NCBI RefSeq assembly: GCF_011758645.1
Contig: NZ_JAAMOZ010000001.1
Location: forward strand, 992,001 to 1,056,000
Direction: 5' to 3'
DNA: 64,000 nt
Origin: Brooklawnia cerclae
GTDB lineage: Bacteria; Actinomycetota; Actinomycetes; Propionibacteriales; Propionibacteriaceae
This document shows positions 9,187 to 18,357 of the stretch, one piece after another. The notes under the pieces were generated by a model that was given only the letters and a program-made list of their open reading frames with translations, made no database searches and had not been told where the DNA came from. Numbering within the stretch: position 1 is the stretch's first letter; every line of letters starts with the position of its first letter. The translations under genes and the position numbers were made by a program.

Positions 9187-10946
9187 TGAGCCGAATCGCC
9201 AGGCACCTGGGTGTGGTCGGGGTCGTGCTGGTGCTGGCGGGCTGCGCGTCCTTCCCGACGAGCGGGCCCGTCCAACGGGCCAGCGACGCCCGCACCGCCG
9301 GTGTGGCGCCCGGAATCGACGTCGCCGCCCAGCCGCCGGATTCCGGGGCCTCGCCCGAGGCGATCCTGGACGGCTTCTTCTCCGCGCTCGAGTCGCCGGG
9401 TGAGGGCTACGCCGTGGCACGCCAGTACCTCACGGCAGAGGCCGCAGCGGCATGGGATCCGGAATCCGGCGTCACCATCTACGACACCACGGGCCAGTCG
9501 ACTGCTGTCACCGACGACGACGTGGCCATTCTCCGCGCCCCGCTCGCCGGGCGGCTGGACGCCGACGGTGTGTTCACCGCGGCCGACGAGGAGAGCCTGT
9601 CGCACGACTTCGAGATGACACAGGTCGACGGCGAATGGCGCATCGGCAACCCGGGCGACGGCGTCCTCATGTCCGTGCAGCGCTTCCGCCGCGCCTTCCG
9701 CTCGGTGCCGGTCTACTACCTGGATTCCGCGGGCGAGCGGCTCGTCGCCCAGCGTGTGTTCCTGCGCCAGGAGGACCTCGCGTCGAGTTCCCCGGACGTG
9801 CTGGTGAGAGCGCTGCTGCGCGATCCGGGCAGCTGGTTGCGCCCGGCGGTGCTCGACGTCCTGCCCAGCGAGGTGCACAGCCTCGGCACGACCGTCGACG
9901 AGGACGGCATCGCGCACGTCAACCTGAGCGCCGAGGCCGAGGCCCTGAGCGCGAACCAGCGACTTCAGGCCGCCGCTCAGCTGCTCCACACGCTGCGGTA
10001 TTTCACAGCTATCCAGGGCATCGAGATCGACGTCAACGGCCGGACGATGTCGATCCCGGGTGCCGATGCCGACGGGGTCGTGCGCACGGCTGCGGTCGCC
10101 CAGTTCGCGCCGGAGCGCCACGACGCCGACCGCGACCTGTACGGGATCAGCGACGGGGTGGTGGTGCGGATCGCCGCCGATCAGGCTTTCCCCGCCCGTG
10201 AGCCGGTGGCCGGACCGCTGGGCGGTACCTGGTCGGATCGTCCGGGACGAGTGGCCGTCTCGTGGACCGATGAGCGCTTCGGGGTCACCAGCGAGGACGG
10301 CCGGCGGCTCTACACCGCGGGATCGGAGGACGCCGAACCCACCCTCGTGTACAGCGGGACGAGTCTGGTCTCACCCCAGTTCGACACGGAGTCCGCGCTG
10401 TGGGCGGTGGACAACACGGCAGACGGCCCTGTCGCCGTGCGTGTATCCACCGACGGGAGCGTCAGTGTGCTGCCGATCGGCGAACTGGCGGGCGCCCAGG
10501 TGGTCGCGTTTCGCATCGGGCCTGACGAGACACACGTTGCGGTCGTCGCGCAGGTCGGTTCCGAGCAGCGTCTCGGCATGCTGCACCTACGGGGCACCGA
10601 CCAACTGGTGCTCGACGGCTGGCGAGAGCTGCCGGTCAACACCAGCGACGGCCCGGTGACGCGGTTCCGTGACGTCGCGTTCACCACCGCGGATCGGCTC
10701 ATGGTGCTGGGCACGAGCGATCGCTACGGCCAGTTCACCGTGTACACACTCGACATCGACGCTTCGACGGTGACGTCCCAGGGCCCGATGAGCGACGTGG
10801 ACGCGGTGGGCATCACCGCGCTGGTGTCGTCCAGCACCAGCACGGTCGCCATCGTCACATCGGCCCACCGAGGTCTGCGCTACGAGGCGCAGTACCGCTG
10901 GCCGGTCTTCGTCGAGGGTGTCACCGACCTCGCCTACCCGTCGTAG
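9183..10946 (+). CDS. lpqB: Lipoprotein LpqB, MtrAB partner
   Basis: A 587-residue lipoprotein. The signal peptide ends at Cys21 in LVLAGCASF, followed by the PTSGPVQ motif seen in LpqB proteins. The N-terminal half holds the GerMN-type domain (VLPSEVHSLGTTVDEDGIAHVNLS) and the C-terminal half is a beta-propeller-like repeat region (about 290-580). LpqB binds the outer domain of MtrB and dampens MtrA activation in mycobacteria. ATG at 9183 and a second ATG at 9186 are both possible. The gene overlaps mtrB and is the last of the operon; a repeat array follows. Confidence 0.95.
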   Translation: MMSRIARHLGVVGVVLVLAGCASFPTSGPVQRASDARTAGVAPGIDVAAQPPDSGASPEAILDGFFSALESPGEGYAVARQYLTAEAAAAWDPESGVTIYDTTGQSTAVTDDDVAILRAPLAGRLDADGVFTAADEESLSHDFEMTQVDGEWRIGNPGDGVLMSVQRFRRAFRSVPVYYLDSAGERLVAQRVFLRQEDLASSSPDVLVRALLRDPGSWLRPAVLDVLPSEVHSLGTTVDEDGIAHVNLSAEAEALSANQRLQAAAQLLHTLRYFTAIQGIEIDVNGRTMSIPGADADGVVRTAAVAQFAPERHDADRDLYGISDGVVVRIAADQAFPAREPVAGPLGGTWSDRPGRVAVSWTDERFGVTSEDGRRLYTAGSEDAEPTLVYSGTSLVSPQFDTESALWAVDNTADGPVAVRVSTDGSVSVLPIGELAGAQVVAFRIGPDETHVAVVAQVGSEQRLGMLHLRGTDQLVLDGWRELPVNTSDGPVTRFRDVAFTTADRLMVLGTSDRYGQFTVYTLDIDASTVTSQGPMSDVDAVGITALVSSSTSTVAIVTSAHRGLRYEAQYRWPVFVEGVTDLAYPS

Positions 10947-11006
10947 GGGTGTGAGTGGCAACGGAGGCTCATGGAAGGAGATCCGCGCGCTCTCAACTGC
11001 GCTAAA

Positions 11007-11447
11007 GAAACGCTGACCAATGGTCCCTGAGCCTGTCGAAGGGTCAGGGAACTGTCGTCTGGTAACGGGCTTCGACAGGCTCAGCCAGCGTTGCCCGCAT
11101 TGGTCAGCGGTTCCCTGGAGAAACGCTGATCAATGGTCCCTGAGCCTGTCGAAGGGTCGTGGAGCTGTCGTCTGGTAACGGGCTTCGACAGGCTCAGCCA
11201 GCGTTGCCCGCGTTAATCAGCGGTTCCCTGGAGAAACGCTGATCAATGGTCCCTGAGCCTGTCGAAGGGTCGTGGAGCTGTCGTCTGGTAACGGGCTTCG
11301 ACAGGCTCAGCCAGCGTTGCCCGCATTGGTCAGCGGTTCCTTAGCGAAACGCTGATCAATGGTCCCTGAGCCTGTCGAAGGGTCGTGGAGCTGTCGTCTG
11401 GCAACGGGCTTCGACAGGCTCAGCCAGCGTTGCCCGCATTAATCTGA
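11007..11447. repeat. Four tandem 113-bp units, each a nested inverted repeat
   Basis: Units start at 11007, 11120, 11233 and 11346; the period is exactly 113 bp and the last unit is cut short. In unit 1 the outer arms CGCTGACCAATG (11011-11022) and CATTGGTCAGCG (11098-11109) are perfectly complementary, as are the 15-bp inner arms CTGAGCCTGTCGAAG (11027-11041) and CTTCGACAGGCTCAG (11070-11084). Each unit can therefore fold into one large cruciform or hairpin. The array fills the gap between lpqB and comF and has no gene in it. It may end lpqB transcription. Confidence 0.95.
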
Positions 11448-11520
11448 AGTGACCCCGGCACGTTGTCCACAGCTCGCGGGAATCTGAGCCAGGACGCGAC
11501 CCCGCACCCACAATCCGGGC

Positions 11521-12252
11521 ATGTCGACGAACGAACGCGGACGGATGCTGGCCGAGTGTGTCTCGGCGGCGACCCACCTGTTCCTCGGAGCGGCGTGCCC
11601 GGGATGCGGCCGAGCCGGCCTCGGTGTGTGCATCGCGTGCCGAGCGGCACTGGAGCCCGCGGTGCACCGCGTGGAGCGGCCGCGGTGGCCGCAGTTGCCT
11701 CCCGTCGTCGCCGGTGGCGTGTACAAGCCGCCCCTGTCGCACCTGGTCGTGGCGCACAAGGAACGCGGGTGCTGGCAGCTGGCATGGCCGCTGTCGGGCC
11801 TGGTCGCGGCCGGGGTCCGCGTGATCGCGCCGGGCGAGACGCCCGGGATCGTGCTGGTGCCCGTGCCCTCCGGCGCGCAGGCCGTCCGGCAGCGCGGCTA
11901 CGACCACTGCCTGGCGCTGACGCAGGCCGCCGGACGACGGCTGGGGGTGCCGGTGCGCCGGTTCGTCCGGCGGTCGCGAGCGGCAGGCGATCAGGCTGAT
12001 CGTGACCGGGCGGGACGCCTGGCTGCCCAGCAGGACACGATGGTCGCCGATGCCGTGGCCGGTCGGGCACGGGCTCGGATCGTCCTCGTGGACGACATCG
12101 TCACCACGGGCGCCACGTGCGCCGAAGCGGTCCGCGCGCTGCGCGCCGCCGGGCACGAGGTCGCCGGGATCGCCGTGGCCTGCGAGACCGTCGTCCGTGG
12201 GCGAACGCACCGGACTTCGCGTTTCGGCGACTTCTCAGGTGTTGATGGGTAA
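11521..12252 (+). CDS. comF: ComF-family phosphoribosyltransferase-like protein
   Basis: A 243-residue ComF-family protein. A four-cysteine zinc site sits near the N-terminus (Cys26, Cys29, Cys37, Cys40) and the PRPP-binding loop VLVDDIVTTGAT lies at 188-199, with Asp191 and Asp192. In naturally competent bacteria ComF helps bring in or process DNA; in actinobacteria the gene is almost always found between lpqB and hpf, as here, but competence is usually unproven. The first base of the coding region comes 74 bp after the repeat array. No other com genes are in the window. Confidence 0.9.
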   Translation: MSTNERGRMLAECVSAATHLFLGAACPGCGRAGLGVCIACRAALEPAVHRVERPRWPQLPPVVAGGVYKPPLSHLVVAHKERGCWQLAWPLSGLVAAGVRVIAPGETPGIVLVPVPSGAQAVRQRGYDHCLALTQAAGRRLGVPVRRFVRRSRAAGDQADRDRAGRLAAQQDTMVADAVAGRARARIVLVDDIVTTGATCAEAVRALRAAGHEVAGIAVACETVVRGRTHRTSRFGDFSGVDG

Positions 12253-12403
12253 CGTTGCTTTATGGCACGACCATTCGGCACGGCGATCGTCGCACCCCAT
12301 CGTGGGGCGTTCGTTGGCTGGGGGTCGTGCTTTGTGTTTATCGCCGTGTCAGTCACGGGCGGCGTAGCGCTCCCGCGCCTGACCTCGTTGGGAAGGAGTG
12401 ATC

Positions 12404-13039
12404 ATGGACGTCAGCATCACCGGAAGGCACCTCACGATCAGTGAGGGTGCCCGCGAGCAGGTGACGGATCGTCTGACCACGACGATAGCCAAACTCAAGG
12501 ATCGCGTGATCCGGGCGGAGGTGGAGTTCACGAAGGCCGACTCGAAAGGCAGTCCGGACGACGACATCCGCTGCGAGATCACGTTGCGGGGGAAAGGGCC
12601 GGTCGTACGAGCCTGCGCGAGCGCCTCTGACAAGCTCGTCGCCTTCGACCGCGCGGAGGACAAGCTGAAGGCCCAGCTCCGGCGCGCCGCCGATCGCCGC
12701 AAGCATCGCCGCGGACTGCGCGGATCGAAGGAGCTCTCGGAGCTCGAGCTAGCCCCGATCCCGAGCACGGCCTCCGACGAGCAGGTCGTTCCCACGACCC
12801 GCGTGGCCGGGCTCGACGTCACCGGCGACGGGCCCCTGGTCGTCCGTGAGAAGCGTTTCGCGACGTCCCCTCTGACCCTCGCGCAGGCACTCGACGAGAT
12901 GGAGCTCGTCGGCCATGACTTCTTCTTGTACGTCGACGCCGAGACGCTGGAGCCCAGCGTCGTCTACCGGCGGCGTGCCTACGACTACGGGGTCATCCAC
13001 CTCAGCATCACCGAGATCGCGCAGCAGCAGGCGATCTGA
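12404..13039 (+). CDS. hpf: Ribosome hibernation promoting factor, long form
   Basis: A 211-residue long-form HPF. Residues 1-105 are the S30AE domain (MDVSITGRHLTISEGAREQV) that sits in the tRNA channel of the 30S subunit; after a linker, residues 150-211 are the C-terminal dimerisation domain (KRFATSPLTLAQALDEMEL, SVVYRRRAYDYGVIHL) that joins two 70S ribosomes into 100S dimers. The ATG at 12404 follows GGAAGGAG at ideal distance; an in-frame GTG two codons earlier overlaps that site. It is followed by a hairpin and secA, the usual actinobacterial order. Confidence 0.95.
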   Translation: MDVSITGRHLTISEGAREQVTDRLTTTIAKLKDRVIRAEVEFTKADSKGSPDDDIRCEITLRGKGPVVRACASASDKLVAFDRAEDKLKAQLRRAADRRKHRRGLRGSKELSELELAPIPSTASDEQVVPTTRVAGLDVTGDGPLVVREKRFATSPLTLAQALDEMELVGHDFFLYVDAETLEPSVVYRRRAYDYGVIHLSITEIAQQQAI

Positions 13040-13063
13040 GGCCGCGATCCCGAATCGCTGATC

Positions 13064-13104
13064 GCCCGCCATTCGCCGGTGCCCATTCCCGGCGGGTGGC
13101 GGGC
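13064..13104 (+). terminator. Nested hairpin after hpf
   Basis: Outer arms GCCCGCC (13064-13070) and GGCGGGC (13098-13104) enclose inner arms CGCCGG (13074-13079) and CCGGCG (13089-13094). No T-run follows. It lies in the 160-bp hpf-secA gap and may end hpf transcription or form part of the secA leader; a -10-like TAGGAT follows at 13122-13127. Confidence 0.5.
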
Positions 13105-13199
13105 GGCTTCCACTATGCAACTAGGATGGTTCGTGCTGCCGCGGGACAGGCGCGCATCCGGTGCGTCCGGCAGCGATCACAAGGCAAAGGACGTTTCCC

Positions 13200-16136
13200 G
13201 TGGGTTTCATGGACCGCCTGCTCAGCGTTGGCGAGGGACGCACCCTCAAGCGGCTGGAGAAGATCGCCCAACAGGTCACCAGTATCGAGGACGACTACCT
13301 CGAGATGGACGACGAGGAGTTGCGCGCCCAGACGGACGACTTCAAGCAGCGCCATGACAACGGGGAATCTCTCGACAGTCTGTTGCCCGAGGCGTTCGCC
13401 ACGGTGCGCGAGGCGTCCCGTCGCGTGCTCGGCAAACGTCCGTTCGACGTGCAGCTGATGGGCGGCGCGGCCCTGCACGAGGCAAACATCGCCGAGATGA
13501 AGACCGGCGAGGGCAAGACGATCGTCGCCCTCATGCCGAGCTACCTCAATGCTCTGGACGGACAGGGCGTTCACATCGTGACGGTGAACGACTACCTGGC
13601 CCAGTACCAGTCGGAGCAGATGGGTCGTGTGCACCACTTCCTGGGTCTCGACGTGGGCGTCATCCTCGCTCAGATGACTCCGGCGGCGCGGCGCAAGGCA
13701 TACGGCGCCGACATCACCTACGGCACGAACAACGAGTTCGGTTTCGACTACCTGCGCGACAACATGGCGCTGAGCCCCGACGATCTCGTCCAGCGCGGTC
13801 ACCACTTCGCGATCGTCGACGAGGTCGACTCGATCCTCGTCGACGAGGCCCGTACGCCGTTGATCATCTCCGGGCCGGCTGCGGAGAACAAGAAGTGGTA
13901 CCCCGTGTTCGCCCGTCTCGCCGGGCGGCTGGAACGCGATCTCGACTACGAGGTGGACGAGAAGAAGCGCACCGTGTCGGTGCTGGCACACGGCATCGAG
14001 GCCACCGAGGACATCCTCGGCATCGACAACCTCTACGAGTCGGCCAACACCCCTCTGATCGGCTACCTGAACAACTCGATCCGCGCCAAGGAACTGTTCC
14101 ATCGCGACAAGGACTACGTCGTCGAGACCGGCGAGGTGCTGATCGTCGACGAGCACACCGGGCGTACGCTCATCGGGCGCCGGTACAACGAGGGGCTGCA
14201 CCAGGCACTGGAGGCCAAGGAAGGCGTCTCGATCAAGGACGAGTACCAGACGCTCGCGACGATCACCCTGCAGAACTACTTCCGCATGTACGACAAGCTG
14301 GCCGGCATGACGGGCACGGCGAAGACCGAGGAGAGCGAGTTCCAGAAGATCTACGGCCTCGGCGTCCTGGAGATCCCGACCAACAAGCCGATGATCCGCG
14401 TCGATCAGGCCGACCTCATCTATCGCACCGAGGACGCCAAGTTCAACGCCATCGTCACCGATGTCGCCGAACGCCATGAGAACGGGCAGCCGGTGCTGAT
14501 CGGCACCGCCTCGGTCAACAAGTCCGAGATCCTGAGCAAGCGGCTGAAGCAGGCGGGCATCCCGCACCAGGTGCTGAACGCGAAACAGCATGCTCGTGAG
14601 GCCGCGATCGTGGCGATGGCCGGGCGCAAGGGCGCCGTCACCGTGGCGACCAACATGGCCGGCCGTGGCACCGACATCATGCTCGGCGGCAACCCCGAGT
14701 TCCTGGCCGATCAGGTGCTGCGCGAGAAGGGGATCGATCCGGTCGACAACCCCGAGGCGTACGAGGCGGAGTGGTCGGAGACGATGTCCGGACTGGAGGC
14801 CCAGGTCTCCGACGAGCACGATGAGGTCGTCGAGGCCGGCGGGCTCTATGTGATCGGTTCGGAGCGTCACGAGTCCCGCCGCATCGACAACCAGTTGCGT
14901 GGTCGTTCCGGCCGCCAGGGCGACCCCGGGGAGAGCCGCTTCTACCTGTCCCTGGAGGACGACCTGATGCGGCTGTTCAAGGCCGACGTGGTCGAGCGCG
15001 CGATGGTCACCATGAACCTGCCCGAGGACGAGCCGATCGAGGCCCGCCTCATCACACGGGCGATCGAGAGCGCCCAGAAGCAGGTCGAGGCGCAGAACTT
15101 CGAGATGCGCAAGAACGTCCTGAAGTACGACGATGTGATGAACCGTCAGCGTCATGCCATCTACGGCGATCGGACGAAGGTGCTGAACGGCACCGAGGTG
15201 GACGACCTGTTGCGCGTGACCGTCGATCGCGTCGTGCGGGCGGGCGTCCTGCAATACACGCAGGGGCTGCCGGACGACTGGGACCTGGACGGGCTGTGGG
15301 TCGAGATGAAGAAGCTCTACCCGGTCGCCCTCGATCCGGACGAGTGGGCCGACAACGACGACGCCCAGGCGCTGGCGGATGCCTTCTCCGAGGACGCGGC
15401 GGTTGCCTACGACCTGCGCGAGGAGAAGCTCGGCGAGCAGAACATGCGGGAGCTCGAGCGGCAGGTGTGGCTCACGGTGCTCGATCGCAAGTGGCGTGAG
15501 CACCTCTACGAGATGGACTACCTGCGCGAGGGCATCGGGCTACGGGCGATGGCCCAGCGCGATCCGCTGGTCGAGTACCAGCGAGAGGGCGCGCAGATGT
15601 TCGACGCCATGCGTGACGGCTTCGCCGAGGAGGTCGTGGGCTACCTGTTCAACATCGACGTCCAGGTTGTGCCGGCATCCGATTCCGCGCCCGCTGAGGG
15701 CGACTCGGCTGCCTCAGGTGGCGTGGACGAAGCGGGGGAGGCATCGTCGGCCGACGGGGACGATTCCGCGTCCACGAGCGAGCCCGCCGACCAGGCGTCG
15801 GCTGGTGCCGCTGGTGGTTCGCGGGCGTCCAGGAGGGCTTCTCGCAAGCCGGTGCGGCGACCGGTCGCGGTGCCGGACGCCGAGGAGGACGACGCCCCTG
15901 CGGAGACGGGGAGTGCCACCGGCTCGGTGGGGTCCATCCGCATCAAGGGCGCCGGTGACCAGGTCTCGGCCGGGAAGCTCAGCTACAGCGCCCCCGACGA
16001 GCAGGGGGACGAGGAGAAGCAGGCCACAGTGGCGGACGACGACCCCTATGCCGGTGTGGGACGCAACGCCCCGTGCCCGTGCGGGTCGGGCAAGAAGTTC
16101 AAGATGTGCCACGGACGCAACCCGAACGTCGCCTGA
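13200..16136 (+). CDS. secA: Preprotein translocase ATPase SecA
   Basis: A 978-residue SecA, the motor that pushes unfolded preproteins through SecYEG. Walker A GEGKT is at 103-107, the [15 protein letters not shown] motif begins near 207, and the helicase-like second fold carries [13 protein letters not shown] and [14 protein letters not shown]. The C-terminus has a low-complexity acidic/Ser linker (about 825-955) and the zinc site Cys959, Cys961, Cys970, His971 that binds SecB or phospholipid. GTG at 13200 is preferred over ATG at 13209, because AAAGG at 13186-13190 is well placed only for the first. This is the housekeeping SecA1 by position. Confidence 0.97.
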   Translation: MGFMDRLLSVGEGRTLKRLEKIAQQVTSIEDDYLEMDDEELRAQTDDFKQRHDNGESLDSLLPEAFATVREASRRVLGKRPFDVQLMGGAALHEANIAEMKTGEGKTIVALMPSYLNALDGQGVHIVTVNDYLAQYQSEQMGRVHHFLGLDVGVILAQMTPAARRKAYGADITYGTNNEFGFDYLRDNMALSPDDLVQRGHHFAIVDEVDSILVDEARTPLIISGPAAENKKWYPVFARLAGRLERDLDYEVDEKKRTVSVLAHGIEATEDILGIDNLYESANTPLIGYLNNSIRAKELFHRDKDYVVETGEVLIVDEHTGRTLIGRRYNEGLHQALEAKEGVSIKDEYQTLATITLQNYFRMYDKLAGMTGTAKTEESEFQKIYGLGVLEIPTNKPMIRVDQADLIYRTEDAKFNAIVTDVAERHENGQPVLIGTASVNKSEILSKRLKQAGIPHQVLNAKQHAREAAIVAMAGRKGAVTVATNMAGRGTDIMLGGNPEFLADQVLREKGIDPVDNPEAYEAEWSETMSGLEAQVSDEHDEVVEAGGLYVIGSERHESRRIDNQLRGRSGRQGDPGESRFYLSLEDDLMRLFKADVVERAMVTMNLPEDEPIEARLITRAIESAQKQVEAQNFEMRKNVLKYDDVMNRQRHAIYGDRTKVLNGTEVDDLLRVTVDRVVRAGVLQYTQGLPDDWDLDGLWVEMKKLYPVALDPDEWADNDDAQALADAFSEDAAVAYDLREEKLGEQNMRELERQVWLTVLDRKWREHLYEMDYLREGIGLRAMAQRDPLVEYQREGAQMFDAMRDGFAEEVVGYLFNIDVQVVPASDSAPAEGDSAASGGVDEAGEASSADGDDSASTSEPADQASAGAAGGSRASRRASRKPVRRPVAVPDAEEDDAPAETGSATGSVGSIRIKGAGDQVSAGKLSYSAPDEQGDEEKQATVADDDPYAGVGRNAPCPCGSGKKFKMCHGRNPNVA

Positions 16137-16153
16137 CGGTTCGGTGCCGGCGC

Positions 16154-16570
16154 TCAGCGCGTTCGGCTTCCCGGCCACAGCACAGCGAGGCCGGCGCAGC
16201 ACCATCCGCTCGTCCCTTCGGTGAGCACGGCCGTCGCGACCAGCGAGCGGCGGGACGTCTCGTAGCGGATGACGGCGTCCACGTGCCCATTGGGGTCGCG
16301 GACAAGACGGATGCTCGCCAGCCTCGCGGGATCGGCCCGGTTGTCACGCACCCAGGAGTTCAGGGTGTGCCAGGACTTGGGAGGCAGCCAGGCGCTGAAC
16401 TGCGTCGACGGCCGCCGTCCGGCCAGGGCCTCCAGGAGCGCCAGCGCTATGTGGCGGGCCAGGCGGGTGGCCACGTCGGGCACGGGGATCGTCGGGGGAC
16501 GGCTGTGAGCGGGTTCGTCCAGCAGGTCGAGCCAGCCGTCGCTACGGGGTTCCAGGATCATGGTGGGCAT
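16154..16570 (-). CDS. Rv3235-like protein (DUF6459 type)
   Basis: A 138-residue protein convergent with secA. The conserved part runs from DVATRLARHIALALLEALAGRRP through QFSAWLPPKSWHTL to the C-terminal beta strands (SIRLVRDPNGHVDAVIRYE), which resemble the Rv3235 family found beside secA in many actinobacteria. The function of that family is unknown to me. No signal peptide or membrane segment is visible. A second in-frame ATG three codons downstream (16561) is an alternative start. Confidence 0.7.
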   Translation of the reverse strand: MPTMILEPRSDGWLDLLDEPAHSRPPTIPVPDVATRLARHIALALLEALAGRRPSTQFSAWLPPKSWHTLNSWVRDNRADPARLASIRLVRDPNGHVDAVIRYETSRRSLVATAVLTEGTSGWCCAGLAVLWPGSRTR

Positions 16571-16683
16571 GGGTCACAGCATGGCCCATCTCGTGCGGGT
16601 GTGGCCCGCAGGACGCCGATCTGTGGAAAACTCGATTGAACGGGTGATCATCCAGACGCCTGCGGGCGGGAGGGAGGGCCGTC

Positions 16684-17154
16684 ATGGCGCGGTTGCTGGT
16701 GTGCGTGCCGGTGGATCGTGAGCAGGCGCGTGTGATCGCGTCCGGGCTGGATCTGCCCGGCCCACTGCCGGTCTTCACCGTGACCCCCGAACTGCTCGGC
16801 ACCTTCGGTCTGGAGGCGTCCGACACCGAGGAAGCCGAGTACGCGGCATTGCTGCTTGCCAGCATCTATGCACTGGCCCGGCACGGGGAGCGGCTCGTCC
16901 TCACCGCACAGGTCGACGACGGGCTGCTGGACGCCGGCTTCGAACAGACCAACGGGGGGCGGCTGCTGCGCGAGCTGCGAGCGCCCTCGGTCGAGGCGTG
17001 GTTCGCCGATGACGGTGACGCTCCCGTGGCGGGCGCGGCAGCTGCCGCGGCCGGGCTGGAACTGGACGCGGCATGGGAGACCCCCGAGGTGGCCGACCTG
17101 CTGGCCGGCCACGATCTCTTGTGGCACTCGATCGTCGAACTCGGTCGGGACTAG
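16684..17154 (+). CDS. DUF6912-like protein
   Basis: A 156-residue cytosolic protein. The start MARLLVCVPVDREQARVIAS, the LPVFTVTPEL segment and the acidic EEAEYAALLLASIYALAR helix look like DUF6912, a small family of unknown function found near secA in actinobacteria. It contains an Ala-rich stretch (about 118-128). It is followed by Ku after two bases, so the two are probably co-transcribed; whether that has functional meaning is unclear. Confidence 0.65.
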   Translation: MARLLVCVPVDREQARVIASGLDLPGPLPVFTVTPELLGTFGLEASDTEEAEYAALLLASIYALARHGERLVLTAQVDDGLLDAGFEQTNGGRLLRELRAPSVEAWFADDGDAPVAGAAAAAAGLELDAAWETPEVADLLAGHDLLWHSIVELGRD

Positions 17155-17156
17155 CC

Positions 17157-18005
17157 ATGCCCAGGGCGATCTGGGACGGGGTCATCAGCTTCGGGCTCAT
17201 CGTCATTCCGGTGAAGCTCTACGGTGCGACCGAGGAGAAGGATCCCGTCCTGCACCAGGTGCATGCCGAGGACGGCGGCCGCATCCGCTATCGGCGTGTC
17301 TGCGAGAAGTGCGGTGAGGAGATTCCGTTCGAGGGCATCGCACGGGGCTTCGAGGCCCCCGACGGGCGGGTCGCGGTGCTCACGAGACAGGACATGACGC
17401 AACTGCCGTTGCGAAGCGGCAAGACGGTCGAGATCGTGCAGTTCGTCGACGAGTCGGAGATCGACCCCGTGTACTTCGAGAAGACCTACCTCGTCGAGGC
17501 CACGGGGGTCGGTGCCAAGCCCTACGTCCTCCTGCGCGACGCACTGGCAGCCACCCGGCGAGCCGGAGTGGTGAAGGTCGCCTTGCGTTCACGCGAGTCG
17601 TTGGCGCTGGTCCGGCCCCGGGGTGACCTGTTGGTCATGGACACGATGCTGTGGCCCGACGAGGTGCGCGACCCCGCTTTCGCCCGTCCGTCCGCCGAGG
17701 TTATCGCGAGCCGTGCCGAGGTCGGTATGGCGGAGTCGTTCATCGAGCAGATGACGGGGCCCTGGCGTCCGGACGACTTCTCCGACGGCTACAGGGCCGC
17801 GCTGGAGCAGCTGGTGGCGGCCCGCCTGTCCGGTGTGCCGCTGCCGGAGGAGGCGCCGACGTCCGCGGACCAGGGCGGCGAGGTGGTCGACCTGATGGCG
17901 GCGTTGCGCGCCTCGGTGGAGGCGGCACGAAAGCGCCGCCAGAGCGCGGGTGATGCGTCCCCGGGGGCCGACAGCGGGCAGGGTAGGACGGAAGAGGCCG
18001 GCTGA
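17157..18005 (+). CDS. ku: Ku protein, non-homologous end joining
   Basis: A 282-residue bacterial Ku. The N-terminus MPRAIWDGVISFGLIVIPVKLY, the Cys-containing YRRVCEKCGEEI segment and the ring-forming beta-barrel core (VEIVQFVDESEIDPVYFEKTY) are typical; the C-terminus is a basic tail (EAARKRRQ) that can bind DNA or recruit ligase. Ku dimers thread onto broken DNA ends. The usual partner, LigD, is not in this window. The start lies two bases after the stop of the DUF6912-like gene and a 69-aa unknown protein follows. Confidence 0.95.
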   Translation: MPRAIWDGVISFGLIVIPVKLYGATEEKDPVLHQVHAEDGGRIRYRRVCEKCGEEIPFEGIARGFEAPDGRVAVLTRQDMTQLPLRSGKTVEIVQFVDESEIDPVYFEKTYLVEATGVGAKPYVLLRDALAATRRAGVVKVALRSRESLALVRPRGDLLVMDTMLWPDEVRDPAFARPSAEVIASRAEVGMAESFIEQMTGPWRPDDFSDGYRAALEQLVAARLSGVPLPEEAPTSADQGGEVVDLMAALRASVEAARKRRQSAGDASPGADSGQGRTEEAG

Positions 18006-18047
18006 CATGGGCCGGTGGCAGGTGATCGGCGCGGAAGGGGCTGTGGC

Positions 18048-18257
18048 ATGACGACGCGCATACAGGTGGACGACGAGCCGACCGCCCAGGCGATGGCTCA
18101 GACTTTGGAGTCCGCGGGCCTGGAGGTGGCGGTGGTGACCGTCGGCGGGCAGGACGAGCAGCCAGACGGTTTCCTGGTCGCCACGCCTGCGGGGGCGAGC
18201 GAGGTCGCTGCGCTCCTGCCGAAGGGCACCCGGATCAGCGAGGACGGTATCGGCTGA
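18048..18257 (+). CDS. Small protein of unknown function
   Basis: A 69-residue acidic protein starting MTTRIQVDDEPTAQAMAQTL, preceded by GGAAGGGG at good distance. It looks like one small alpha/beta domain (strands at RIQV, LEVAVVTV and GFLVAT with a helix after the first). I do not recognise the family. It lies 42 bp after ku in the same direction and before a strong terminator, so it may be the last gene of that unit. Confidence 0.65.
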   Translation: MTTRIQVDDEPTAQAMAQTLESAGLEVAVVTVGGQDEQPDGFLVATPAGASEVAALLPKGTRISEDGIG

Positions 18258-18290
18258 TCGCCGCGGGGGATCGGTACCGCGAGCAGAACA

Positions 18291-18335
18291 CGGGGCGGGG
18301 CCGTCATCGGTGGTCCGACGGACGACCCCGCCCCG
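18291..18335. terminator. Strong hairpin closing the ku unit and the catabolic operon
   Basis: The 15-nt arms CGGGGCGGGGCCGTC (18291-18305) and GACGACCCCGCCCCG (18321-18335) pair with a single G-T mismatch. It lies between two convergent units (ku side and the transaldolase-like gene), so it probably works in both directions. Confidence 0.8.
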
Positions 18336-18357
18336 GGATCAGGTCACTCCCTGGAGG

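Noticed and set aside
11007-11447. CRISPR-like array
   Set aside because: The unit repeats completely at 113 bp with no unique spacers, and no cas gene is present.
11356-12210. 284-codon minus-strand frame over comF and the last repeat unit
   Set aside because: Part of it is translated repeat sequence; comF on the plus strand has zinc and PRPP motifs.
12253-12403. Riboswitch or small RNA upstream of hpf
   Set aside because: Only a short CCCC-GGGG hairpin near 12295-12307 is seen; nothing matches a known RNA class.
13113-15503. 796-codon open frame antisense to secA
   Set aside because: Same GC-driven artefact; SecA motifs on the plus strand leave no doubt.
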